Part shown: positions 10,962 through 21,872 of the stretch, piece by piece
Position numbering within the stretch: the stretch's first letter is position 1
How the letters are laid out: the number at the start of each line of letters is the position of its first letter
Origin: Cercozoa sp. M6MM
Taxonomy: Eukaryota; Endomyxa: Ascetosporea
Length of the DNA stretch: 22,973 nt
NCBI GenBank assembly: GCA_040357565.1
Contig: JBDODJ010000176.1
Reading direction: 5' to 3' (one strand)
Program-made: the position numbers and the translations under genes
Notes under the pieces: generated by a model
Told to the model about the DNA's origin: nothing
What the model saw: only the letters and a program-made list of their open reading frames with translations
The model's database searches: none

Positions 10962-12680
10962 CCTTGCTCAGGCCGGATTGCTCGTGTGCCAGCAGGCGCA
11001 GCGAACCGCTAAACAAACGCGTGAGATGCTCGACCCGCGAGTTCTACATTAACGATCAAGGTAGGGTAAAGCGAGTGACGGGTGGGCGTAAAACGCACGT
11101 CAGTGTAGTAAAGGGAACGACGCGACAGCGACAGCTGCGTCACCACGTCGAGTGACGTCAGCAGCACACGGCGTGTCGTTGGGTCTGGGAACAGCAAGGG
11201 TGAACAAGTAAGGGGTAAAAAGCGACAGGGTACCAGTGCGACGCGAATCCACCATTCGAACTGCGGTTTCGAAGAAAACATTCGCCGTGCGCGGCGCGTG
11301 CATCGTTTGTCTCCTAAAAAAAGTAAATGGGAAAAGGTAATTTGTATACCAGGCAGATTTACCACGAGGACGGAATCTGCAACGTGCCGAAGTCGTCGCT
11401 CGCTTCGTCCACATTCGTTCCGATAAAGTCGAATTTAAGCACTATTAAAAGCATCATCAGATAGGTGAACGGGAAAGTGAGAAGCTGGGGTCAGAAAATC
11501 ATACCAGTGGTGGCCAATTGCGTCGCAGCGTCCAACAAAGACAACTGCTGCTCGGGCGACGCGCTGTTGCTGCCACTGAGCACCTGTTCCACCTGCGACA
11601 ACAACTAATGACTGGTATTCAAAGACGTCAAGACCGAAGGGTATACAGTCGAAGTGGCGATGTTGAACACTTTCTGCAGCTGATTGTCACGGAACCAGCA
11701 CGCAGCGCGCCGGTGCTCGATCAGAGTTTTGCTGAAATCACATGAACGAAAGGTACCAAAAACGAACAAAATAAAGCAGCTCAGTCTACCTGCGCAGGTG
11801 TGTGTTGAACTCCGACACCAAGGCAGTCAAAAGACGCAAGCCAATGCCGCAGTGGTCCACCGAGTGCGACAGGAACTTGCATGCCTGATCCACCATGTCT
11901 CTGTGAGGGTACAGCAGTTCGCCTGCGCATATGAAACACATGAACAAACACGCGAAGCCGAGAGCTTAAAATGATACCATTGTCCTGCGAGACTGCAGCC
12001 TGGTAGCCGAGGTGGCCCTAAACACGTCCATTCATATAAAATGTCCCCAAATAAAGAACAAAGCTCAAAACACACCACACGCGCAATGGCCGACATGACG
12101 TGTGCACTCACAAACGAAGGTGCCGACATGCCTGTGTTTTACAACAATCAAAGGCAGCCCAAATACAGGCATCAGAAGGCACCATTCTGGGCAAGCCACG
12201 TCAGCAGCATGTCGCGAATCGTAATGGTCAGTTTCAAGTCGAAACGATTCTCAAACTTGGTCAGCAGGATCTGTTAAAGCAACAAAGTGTAAAAACAACA
12301 ACAAACACACAACTGGTATAAGTCAGCCGCACCTGCAACGACTGCGCAGCCAGCATGAGTGCCTGCGGGTGCTTGGAATTCAACAACACCGTGCGGCAAC
12401 ATGCCACAAAGTCGGGGTTCTCCTGCGCTCCACAATCAACTTAACGGCCCACAAAACTTATACGAAGCAATACCTGGAAACCGCTGATTCGAAGGTACTG
12501 CTCCGGCGAAGGCGATTGAAGCAGTTGCTATTTTCAATGTGCGCAGTTAATGATGCAGTTTGCCACAGACATCGCCAGGAACAAGCGCAAGAATACCTCC
12601 AATTCCGAGACAAACTGACTCTCATTCTGCGCGTGCAGTGCGAGCAACGGATCGCTCATCCTTTGCTCCTCCTCTGCCAT
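6208..12680 (-). CDS. XPO7: Exportin-7 (RanBP16-type nuclear transport receptor), 41 exons
   Basis: Importin-beta superfamily receptor that carries proteins across the nuclear pore with Ran. Exons (high to low): 12680-12597, 12527-12474, 12422-12333, 12270-12183, 12131-12076, 12017-11978, 11922-11790, 11731-11647, 11604-11505, 11441-11363, 11313-11234, 11184-11099, 11043-10963, 10697-10566, 10511-10226, 10172-10102, 10044-9964, 9893-9800, 9670-9603, 9549-9487, 9434-9374, 9317-9232, 9173-9128, 9006-8902, 8803-8691, 8620-8549, 8494-8411, 8329-8275, 8212-8150, 8089-7974, 7913-7812, 7746-7609, 7554-7516, 7453-7346, 7288-7244, 7185-7053, 6976-6897, 6759-6712, 6650-6615, 6555-6506, 6436-6208. Every junction keeps phase; the product is about 1219 aa against about 1087 in human. 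Diagnostic blocks: [73 protein letters not shown] and the C-terminal [10 protein letters not shown]. An acidic EEDEEDEED insert lies near residue 670. Least certain: the 9800/9670 junction and whether another small exon lies between 6896 and 6760. Confidence 0.93.
9030..9105. repeat. Purine/pyrimidine minisatellite in an XPO7 intron
   Basis: The plus strand repeats GGTAGGAGGCAGG-type units with GGATAGGAA linkers about four times. In the XPO7 transcript this is a long C/T-rich stretch upstream of the acceptor of the exon starting at 9006, so it may simply extend the polypyrimidine tract. Related GGTA/GGCA repeats occur at about 9338-9371 in another XPO7 intron. Confidence 0.7.
10834..10958. 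repeat. (CA)n microsatellite with a 10-N gap inside an XPO7 intron
   Basis: CA repeats run from 10834 to 10958 with ten Ns at 10894-10903. On the XPO7 strand it reads (GT)n and begins right after the splice donor GTACTG at 10962. The intron (10962-10698, 265 nt plus the unknown gap) is the longest in the gene. The gap marks repeat collapse, and no coding sequence appears to be missing because the exons on both sides join in phase. Confidence 0.95.
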
Positions 12681-13057
12681 CGCAAGGCACAAACATTAAA
12701 AAAATGGAACCTTTGGAACGAGGCACTCTCGGAAAACGCACCAGCTGTCTAAAATATGCGCGAGCGTGTAACGACAGGCCGTATATTAGATATACAGCAC
12801 GCTCAAGTCGCTCGTGTTAGCTCTTGTTGAGGCGGCCGGACTGTGGGGCCAAAAAGCGATGTGTTTTGTTGCAAATGAGAGGCCGTAGCTCTCACTGAAT
12901 GCAACCTAACTGGTCACGTCGTGCTGCAACACTGTTCTGTGCGGCCGAGCGTCCAAAACAGCTCTCTGACAGTCCTTATTTTGAACCGGCGCTCAAGATC
13001 TACGGCCGTGTAGGCCCACATTGTGAGCACTAGTGTGTGCATACTTATTTGTGTGAC
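12681..13057. promoter_or_regulatory. Shared divergent promoter region of XPO7 and the FATP-like gene
   Basis: These 377 bp separate the ATG of XPO7 (12680, minus strand) from the ATG of the acyl-CoA synthetase gene (13058, plus strand), so both promoters must lie here unless there are unseen 5' exons. No canonical TATA box stands out near either start. Positions 12785-12800 have an A/T-rich patch (TATATTAGATATAC) that could serve the XPO7 side. No open frame of interest is present. Confidence 0.55.
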
Positions 13058-15721
13058 ATGGTGGTAACACGCCAGGATTTGGGCGAGCTGGCGCCCGATG
13101 TGCGCGATCGTGCATTCGCAGAGCACCGCGCCTACCTGGCGGCACGGGAGGCGGAAATGCGCGAACACGACGTCTTGCAGGTCCTTTTTATTACCCCTTT
13201 AAAGAGGCAGGTCTGAGTTGTGATCACGTTGAGTGTTGCAGGTAGGCGACTACTGGGATTACCTCATGAAACGCTCCGAGCACGTCGACAATGTGTGTGC
13301 TGAGGAAGTGGACGAAACCGCTGATGGAGGCCACGCAAGTGAGTTTAAAGTCAAACGCATGTATTTCTGTCAACTGTTAGTTTCTGTAGTTCGATGCGTG
13401 ACCTACCGCGAGATGGACGAGCGAGTCACTGCCGTGGCCCTTGTGTTGCGCAAGCGTCTGCAGCCGCTTCTGACAGAGTGCGAGAGCGTCCCCGCTGTTG
13501 CTTTGGTCATGTCAAACGGCATAGACTTTCTTGTGTCATGGCTTGCTATGGCGAAGCTCGGCATCATCGTACTTTCGTTTTTTTTTCTTTTTTCCTTCGC
13601 ATGGCAGTCTGTACCGTCTGTGTTGTCAGGTGCCTCTGATCAACATTCAGTTGCACGGTGCCGCTTTGCAGCATTCGCTTGACGTGAGCGATGTCTGCGC
13701 CATCTTTTGTGGCGACGAACACGTGAAAACGGTGCAAGAGGTGTCAGACTCGCCAATTTGGCGCCTGAGCCAAGTGCAGCACGAAGCGGACGAAATGACT
13801 CCACTCGACGCCTGCGAAAACGAAAAGCTTCGCGCGAAATTTTCGCGACTCCGACGACACGGCATCCTAAACTTTGACTTTGAGAGCGAAGCCAACGAAA
13901 GCAATGTTGATGTGCGCGATGCCGATGCGGCGCAGTTCTTGATTTTCACGAGTGGCACCACGGTTTTTCTGTTTTTTTCAGCCCTTTTTTTCGTTCGCTC
14001 TCAACGCAAGTGTAGGGCCCCAGCAAGGCAGCAATCTTCTCGCATCGGCGCTTTTATGGAGCAGGATTCTCGTGGTGCGGGTCAATGCACCTCGTCCCCG
14101 AGGATCGGTGAGTTTTCCAAAAGTAACCATGCCGTTCAATACACGCATTATTTTGGCAGGTACTACGTGTGTCTCCCATTGTTCCACGGCAACGGAGGTG
14201 TCGTAGCTGTTGCTGCTGCCTGGCAAGCTGGTATTCTCTCTGCTTTTCGGCGTGCATGCGATCAGACAAATGCACGAAATGCAGGCGCTCGCTTGGTGCT
14301 TCGTCGCAAGTTCTCAGCTTCGAAGTTTTGGAAAGATGTCGCGAACCACGGGTGCACAGCCATGATTTACATTGGCGAACTGTGGCGTTTCTTGTTGAAC
14401 CGTCCCACTGAGGAGTTCACTCAGTACCTCACTGGTACGACTTTCGAACAAACTTGTTGGTCGTGAGTGACCGCAAAATTTGTATTTCGTATTTGCTTTG
14501 CAGCAAGCGAGTCTCCCCTGCAGGTCATTGCTGGAAATGGCCTCACCAGTGACACTTACTCGCAAGTTAAGCAGCGTTTCGGCGTGCGCTATATCGTTGA
14601 GCACTATGGCATGACCGAGATGCCGGCTGGGCCTTATCTCAACTTTTTCGGGCGTCCAGGTACCTCGTTTTGCTTTGCTTCTTGAGTGCCTTTGACTAGG
14701 AGTTTGGGCAGGCGCTTGTGGTTATTTGCCGCCTCACGTGCGTGAGAGTGAGCGAAACGACACTTTGATCTCTTACGACGTTGACAGTGATCAACCAATC
14801 CGGCGGCAGGTAGCATGCAGGGGTGTTTGTTTTTGTTTTTTTGTAACGTTTTTAATAGGGGCGCTGCATTGACATCGGACATGAAGTGGACAAGCCTGGC
14901 ATGGCCATTTTCCGGCTGTTGAGTGAGTATCGTGGCTACCATCGCAACCCTGTGGCAACTGTACTTTTTGTCTTTTCTGGGTGCTACTGGTCCGCGCGGA
15001 TACATTCACTTACTCAGGAGAAACGCATCCTGCGAAATGTGTTCGAGGAAGGCGACGCATGGTTTGCGACAGGTGATTTGTTGCGCATGGACGTCGATGG
15101 TTTCTTCTATTTTGTCGATCGCGCTGGCGACACGTTCCGTTGGAAGGGTGTGCTTCTTTCCTTTCTCGAAGCTGTTGGCTATTCGAGTTTTGAGTAGGGG
15201 AGAACGTGGCCACTGGTGAGGTTTCCGACGTGATTGCAGAAGTCTCCAGTGTCGTAGAGGCCAATGTTTATGGCGTCAAGGGTTCTTTTGCCTTTTGTTG
15301 CTTTGCTTTACCTTTTGTCTAAGTGGTCTTCTACAGTGCCCCACAGAGGCGGCAGGTGCGGCATGGCATCGCTCTGCGTTGACACGGATGTCGGCACAAT
15401 CGAAGAAACGCTGAAACAAGTCTTCGCTGTCACCGAGTCAAAACTGCCGCATTATGCTCGACCTCTCTTCCTCCGCATTGCGTATGCTTTGACTCTTGAT
15501 TTATCCACCTGGTTTCTTTTTTATTCTTTACCCCTTCCACCAGCCAAGAGAACGCAAAGACGGCCACGCTCAAGTTCCGCAAGAGCGCCTACGTTGCCGC
15601 CGGTTTCGACCCCGTTGAGTGTGACGGCGACGCTCTTTTCTTCCGCTCTACCGAAGGCTACGTTCCGCTCGACGAGCGCTTGCGCGACAACATCACTCGC
15701 GACGCTTCTATGCGACTCTGA
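13058..15721 (+). CDS. Fatty acid transport protein / very-long-chain acyl-CoA synthetase (SLC27-type)
   Basis: Activates long or very long fatty acids to acyl-CoA with ATP at a membrane. Fourteen exons: 13058-13180, 13242-13338, 13390-13568, 13630-13962, 14016-14107, 14160-14230, 14285-14434, 14504-14659, 14712-14809, 14859-14951, 15018-15147, 15198-15282, 15337-15481 and 15544-15721, giving about 642 aa. Family motifs in order: [10 protein letters not shown]; the AMP-binding P-loop [17 protein letters not shown], split by an intron after SGTT (residue about 244); [20 protein letters not shown] followed by [20 protein letters not shown]; the FATP signature [10 protein letters not shown] with [17 protein letters not shown]; and [12 protein letters not shown] near the end. 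The mix of FRWKGENV and KFSASKFW separates FATP from ordinary long-chain synthetases. One oddity: exon 15198-15282 holds one base too many around 15240 (AAA where the frame needs AA), shifting the frame between DVIAE and [12 protein letters not shown] possible AATAAA polyadenylation signal lies at 15787-15792. Confidence 0.9.
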
Positions 15722-16054
15722 TTCCTCCAGGGGTCGAGGTCGAGGTTGCCGTACGTGTTGCTAACATTTGTCAGTGAAAAGAACTAAATAAAAGCGAAGA
15801 AGTAAGTCGCGTCGTCAATAAACGAACGGAAGCGAAGGAATCAATGGATGCCAATAGATGAGGGGCAGGCTCAATCTACACGGAACAGACAGCTCCAGCC
15901 ACAGCGCAGCTCTACAGGCAGCAGTCGAGTACCAGAGCCACCGCACAAACTCTTGACTCTTCTTTCTCTTTTTCTTCGGAGACCAACTGGTCAACCTGAG
16001 TTCATCCCCGGAGACTGCATAATCTGAGTCAGTCTGTAACACCTCGCCAACGGG
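15722..16054. other. Convergent intergenic region, 3' ends of the FATP-like and carrier genes
   Basis: No gene is seen. It includes an AATAAA at 15787-15792 downstream of the plus-strand stop codon. A 75-codon minus-strand open frame (15815-16042) has no start context or domain and is judged non-coding. Confidence 0.65.
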
Positions 16055-17586
16055 CTAATATACGCGATCAAACACATGCACGCGCCGCATTAGCGCCGAC
16101 TCGACGAGTTCAAAAGTCGCGAGCGTGACAGCGGCACTTGGCACAACGCGCACTGGGACACAACAAAAACCACAAATTCGATTCAAACACCACTTAGAGA
16201 CAGATGGAACAACCAGCGAGTACCCAAGTTAACGCCAAAACCTCGATAGAGCGCTCCAACGCCATCGTTTTGCACGACCGACAACAGCGTTTCTCGTATC
16301 TGAAACAACGAAATACATACACATACCGCAAAATAGTTGCAAAATAGATGTACTCTTAGTGGACGCTCGGGACAGGTATGCATTTGCATACGTGTCCTCA
16401 CCTAAGTGCGGAAAACATTTCTCTTGCGTGCATATGAAAGCAAAAGAGGCCAAATCGTACAACTTCGTGAGGATAGGTGACGCTTGTAGCGCAAACCTTT
16501 GCAGTGGCCGAAGCGACAAAGAGAGCCGCCATGTCACTGCCGTGCACATCCGTGTGACCCACCAGTTTCTGCCAAGGGATTGGAACAAGCCACATTCAAC
16601 GTCCACAAGCAAAACAATGCCGAGAATACCGTTTTAAGTGCCTCGTAGATCGGAAACTGCAAAAGAGCGTGCGAAGTGCCCAGCAGCGAAGCCGAGACGC
16701 CTCGCCAAAAACCTCGCAGTCCCTCCTGCAGATTTAACGCTCGCGAAACCGAAAAACCAAAGCCAAACACACAAACTTACTTGCCGAAAAATCGTTTTGG
16801 CGGCATGCGAAATCCCCCTGCAAGCAAGAACGATTTCAATTAATTCAGAAAAAAAAGAACACTCAGACAAGAGTAACCTGTAAGTGTCATGTTGTTCCGG
16901 ATGCCACTGAGTCTGCAGTCGCACTTTGATCACCCACAAAGGGTTCGTTACCAGGGCAGTGCACTAAGCCGACAAAATGAATACAACAACGAACTGAGGA
17001 TAAAATAAGAAAGCTACCGCTCCTGCGCCCACTGCTGCAACGCCATTGCGCATGTGTACATGCTCACTGAAAACGCACGGATATCAAGCGCCCTTTCAGG
17101 AAGCAAACCGAAAATACCTGTGTGGTAGCGTGTCCTGTAGCAATCGATACAGCGGAAAATAACACGCCCAAGTCGGCCCTAAACCAAGAAGGTTGGCTCC
17201 GAAACCTTTGAAGAGTCCGTGCAAGCCTTCATTCAGCGTAATGTGACCGAGTGCGCCCTTGAGAGAGCCATAGTTCGAGTGGAACAAACTCTTGCTGCCC
17301 TGTAGTCTTGTTTTCACCTGCAAAGGAACATAAACACGTGAATTAAGTACAGTTGCACTCAACACGCAAGCTACGAGGTCTAGCGGCGCCGTCACCATGG
17401 CTGTGTGCAAAGAAAACAACAAATAGGTGTGCCGTGTTTGTTTGTGCATTGCGAATGTACCGGCCACGACACCGCTGCTCGCACCTGCTATCTGCAGGGC
17501 AGAATAAACGTACAGCCAACACACACCTGCGGCGCATTTTGTACCGCACGGACTGACGTAGCAATAGTTTCATCCTTGGCATTCAT
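16055..17586 (-). CDS. Mitochondrial carrier (SLC25 family), pyrimidine nucleotide/NAD/FAD-carrier type
   Basis: Exchanges a small metabolite across the mitochondrial inner membrane. Twelve exons: 17586-17527, 17491-17461, 17400-17375, 17317-17118, 17066-17018, 16963-16878, 16817-16781, 16725-16630, 16568-16461, 16401-16354, 16299-16224 and 16152-16055, giving 304 aa, normal for the family. The three signature repeats are visible: PLDLVKTRLQ (from residue 36), NPLWVIKVRLQTQ (from 129) and YPHEVVRTRMQ (from 227). A tryptophan in the second signature (PLW) and PHEVVR in the third are typical of the branch holding the pyrimidine nucleotide carriers (SLC25A33/36, Rim2), NAD carriers and FAD/folate carriers. 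Half-repeat motifs such as EGLRGFWRG and GALYRGFGVNL are also present. Which substrate is carried cannot be settled here. The intron after the first exon is only 35 nt. Confidence 0.9.
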
Positions 17587-17902
17587 CGACAGTGAAGATC
17601 GACAAAAATAATTGGCTGCGGTGCACGACAGGCACGTTTCTCGTGCGAATCGACGAGAAATGCGCTTAGTCGGACGCTCAAGCACGTATCGCGCAGTAAA
17701 ATCCTTCTTGCCGTTGAGATGACAGGCGAGATTTTCGACACAACAGTCCAAACGGTCGGAAAAACTGGACTGAGTCGAATTTTGAGTCGACACCTCGCGC
17801 AAACACCAGTCCGCGGTACGGAAGAGCCCACAAAGCAAGCACTCCTGACGCGCCACAATCGTGCAGTGCGTGTTATCGCCAGTGTACAGACCACCGCCTG
17901 AA
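17587..17902. promoter_or_regulatory. Divergent promoter region between the carrier and MDH genes
   Basis: 316 bp between the carrier's ATG (17586, minus strand) and the proposed MDH ATG (17903, plus strand). Open frames here lack domain features. It should hold both promoters; no clear TATA element was found. Confidence 0.5.
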
Positions 17903-19495
<1,593 letters not shown>

Positions 19496-20086
19496 GCTGA
19501 GTCTCTTTTTTGCGTCTGGAACGACCTTTTCACCGCTAGTAAACGCCAGTGCTACTGCTGTACGACGTGTGCCCAACCGTGAGAGGCGTAAATTTTGTAC
19601 GCACTGACTAGCTACGGTAGGTATGTAAGATTTACTATGTATCAACCTTGAAAATTTTTCGAAACTTCAAAAGGGGAGTGGTATGGCCACCCTAGCGGGT
19701 GGTGTGTCACGGCCATCGCTTGTGACCCACCCAGGACTGGTACAGGGGAACGACATAATTGGTTTCTTGGAGACTAAACTAACTAGCTACGAACGTATTA
19801 AATGTCAAACTTCCAATTGATGCGGCAACTGCGATAGTTGCTTCTCACTTTGTGTTCTGCCGCGTGACCCACTCGTACTACTACTAGTACAGTAAATTAG
19901 TCGGTACAGTACGTAGTCGACTGAACTGATCGTGACTACAGTAGCTTTTGAGACTGCCGGGGGGGGGGTGTAGGGGGGGGCTCAACAGAAGTTGAATGGG
20001 CCGGGGGGAGGGGCACTCAACTGAAGTTCAATGGGCCGGGTGATAATGCATGGAGGAATTCAAGCCGAGAGCACGATGACGTTAAC
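19496..20086. other. Convergent intergenic region with G-rich repeats
   Basis: Lies between the stop codons of MDH and the methyltransferase gene. It contains G-runs and a 35-bp repeat at about 19959-20042, listed separately. I see no gene. It should include both 3' untranslated regions. Confidence 0.65.
19959..20042. repeat. G-rich tract with a 35-bp imperfect direct repeat
   Basis: Two G-runs of eight or more bases (from about 19959) are followed by two related copies, CTCAACAGAAGTTGAATGGG at 19981 and CTCAACTGAAGTTCAATGGG at 20016, each followed by CCGGG(n). The offset is 35 bp. The CAAC...GTTG part of the first copy can form a small hairpin. Confidence 0.75.
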
Positions 20087-21674
20087 TTAGTCGAGACGAG
20101 TAACTCGATAGATGCACATCTGCGCAGACATGACAGACAGTAGTTTCTTTACAACCGAAACCACAGTAAACAGTGTTTAGTATAGCGAACAGCAGCCACA
20201 ATGCTATTGGCACCTTTTGGTCGAGACGCTTCAGTCCACAGAGTTCCTCAGTTACTTCAACTGCCTTGAGTATGCCTGAGAAAAAATCATAAAATGTTGA
20301 GCAGGAGTACAACGGGCTGACACGGTCACTTCGAAGTGCCAAAGTACCTGTCTCCTCAAGATTCTTGAGTCCATCGACTATACCTTTGTATGTGTGGCTC
20401 CATTCCTGTAGCAAAGGTGTGTTTTTATGTAAGACACCTAGTAAGTTTATATGAACACTGGTATTGGTTTGTTGCTACGCAGTCATCGAAGACCATCAGG
20501 CCTCCGTCTTTAACAAACGGCCCAGCGTTGATTGCATCCGCACGGGCGTGCTCTGTTCACAAAATTCGTAAACTGTATCGACCCCTTCCTAGCCCGGTCC
20601 ATTTACTGTAATCGTGGTTTCCATCGATGCTGAAGAGATCGACCGAACGCAGCAGCTTTGGCGAGTACTCAGCCAGTGCCGGAACGGACTAGGGTAGATG
20701 CGGAACACGAACGAACATTCTCTGCGATTGTCTGATGCTATTCAGTTTACCAGCCCGGAGTCACCACAGAGGACGCTCCAGCGATTGCTGCCGAATTCGT
20801 CGCGAATCCTACCGCCCACCGTTGTAAAATTAACTCAAGACAGTGAGCGAAAAGAACTGTGAGGATGTACACTGCCGCTGCTTGCGTATGATAGTCTCTG
20901 TGACCACCGTTGCAAAGATCGAAAGACAGCCTGATCGATCCATACAGTACCGGGTACTGTAGCCACCCCAGGTCTGAAACTGACTCTATGACAGGTAGTT
21001 ACATCACAGAATCAGGTCGACTTCCGAGGTACGACGCAGCCGAATGACCAGCATTGAAACCTATCGGTTCGATAAGTAATTTTATGTATGTTTGCAATTG
21101 TCAAACAAACGAATGAATGGCGGAAGAGAACTGAGAAGTGAACTAAAGCAATGATACCCACTTCATACACCACTTTTGTTGTCGGAATTAAGCTGAGCTT
21201 TCGAATGCAGCGTGTTCTTTTCTATTTTTAACGTCAGTTTATACACGCAAAAACATGGGCTTTGACTTCATTGTCTTACCGGGAACATGCCGGTGTGACC
21301 TTCCCATTTTTTCTTTCCCTGCGTCAACGTAAATCTAGGAGCATGAAAAGCAAAAAGAAGGTCCTTCATGAGGTCTTACTTCGGGATGAAGTTCTTTCTG
21401 AAGCATGCGGTCTAGGCGCTCGTGCACTTCCTCGATGCGTTTCACGCCAAAGGTCGCTTTGCTCGCTTCGTTCTGTTGAACGAAGCTAGCGCTTTCGCCG
21501 ACGACGAGCGAGACCGAGCTCTGTGAGACTAACGTCAGTTGAACCACCAGCAGCAAAACGACGGCTATTTTAACAAAAGGTTCAACATTCACACGCACAC
21601 TTTGATAAACTTATTGCTGTACCAAGGAGTAATAACAGAAACTGGTTCTGAAGAGCGTCACTCGGTGCCCACAT
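20087..21674 (-). CDS. Membrane-anchored class I SAM-dependent methyltransferase (Methyltransf_24-like)
   Basis: Twelve exons: 21674-21623, 21564-21380, 21334-21300, 21192-21158, 21060-21003, 20930-20871, 20808-20751, 20688-20607, 20552-20479, 20405-20348, 20275-20214 and 20119-20087, giving about 263 aa. The start ATG at 21674 opens a hydrophobic run (FLLLLLAVVLLLVVQLTLV), a signal anchor placing the enzyme in the endomembrane lumen. A charged helical neck follows (KRIEEVHERLDRMLQKE). Catalytic motifs in order: SAM-binding VYEVGFNAGHSAA; LSFDL; the GDS of VLCGDSG; SIDGNHDY; and GPFVKDGGLMVFDD. This order and spacing match Methyltransf_24-type methyltransferases, several of which act on glycans or small metabolites; the substrate here is unknown. 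The 21300/21192 junction is the weakest: a stronger donor lies at 21279 but would break phase unless another small exon exists. The end is also a choice: reading through without the last intron (20213-20120) would stop at 20082 instead. Confidence 0.8.
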
Positions 21675-21872
21675 AAAAAAAATGTCCTTGAGACTCTCAC
21701 ACCAACTTGACGCACCGCTTGTGTTGCGAATAGTATGGTGCGCTTAACTAGGCGAGACACTCGGGGGTATCGCAAGAAACCCAGGGGTATCGCAAGAAAC
21801 CCCGAGGGAATCGCAAGAAAGAAACCCCAAATCTAACGCTGTGTGTCCGAACTCCTGCTCAACCGAGTGGTT
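21675..21872. other. Short intergenic region with tandem repeats
   Basis: 198 bp between the stop codon of the GT64-like gene and the start of the methyltransferase gene, both on the minus strand. It must carry the methyltransferase promoter and contains the 20-bp tandem repeat at 21764-21828. Confidence 0.6.
21764..21828. repeat. Three-copy tandem repeat of about 20 bp
   Basis: Copies are GGGGTATCGCAAGAAACCCA at 21764-21783, GGGGTATCGCAAGAAACCCC at 21784-21803, and a longer variant GAGGGAATCGCAAGAAAG plus AAACCCC at 21804-21828. Copies one and two are nearly identical; the third is diverged and has a small insertion. Each copy starts with G-runs and ends in C-runs, so units can form hairpins. 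Confidence 0.85.

Noticed and set aside
15815-16042. Minus-strand frame with a KKKRKK motif
   Set aside because: No splice link to the carrier gene, whose stop codon is well defined at 16055, and no recognisable domain.
20082-20213. Read-through C-terminus of the methyltransferase with a hydrophobic Cys-rich tail
   Set aside because: It is open, but the GTGCCA...GCGCAG intron gives a short ordinary ending; kept only as an alternative in the gene entry.
21764-21828. Possible CRISPR-like array
   Set aside because: Units are directly adjacent with no spacers and the genome is eukaryotic; it is a small tandem repeat.
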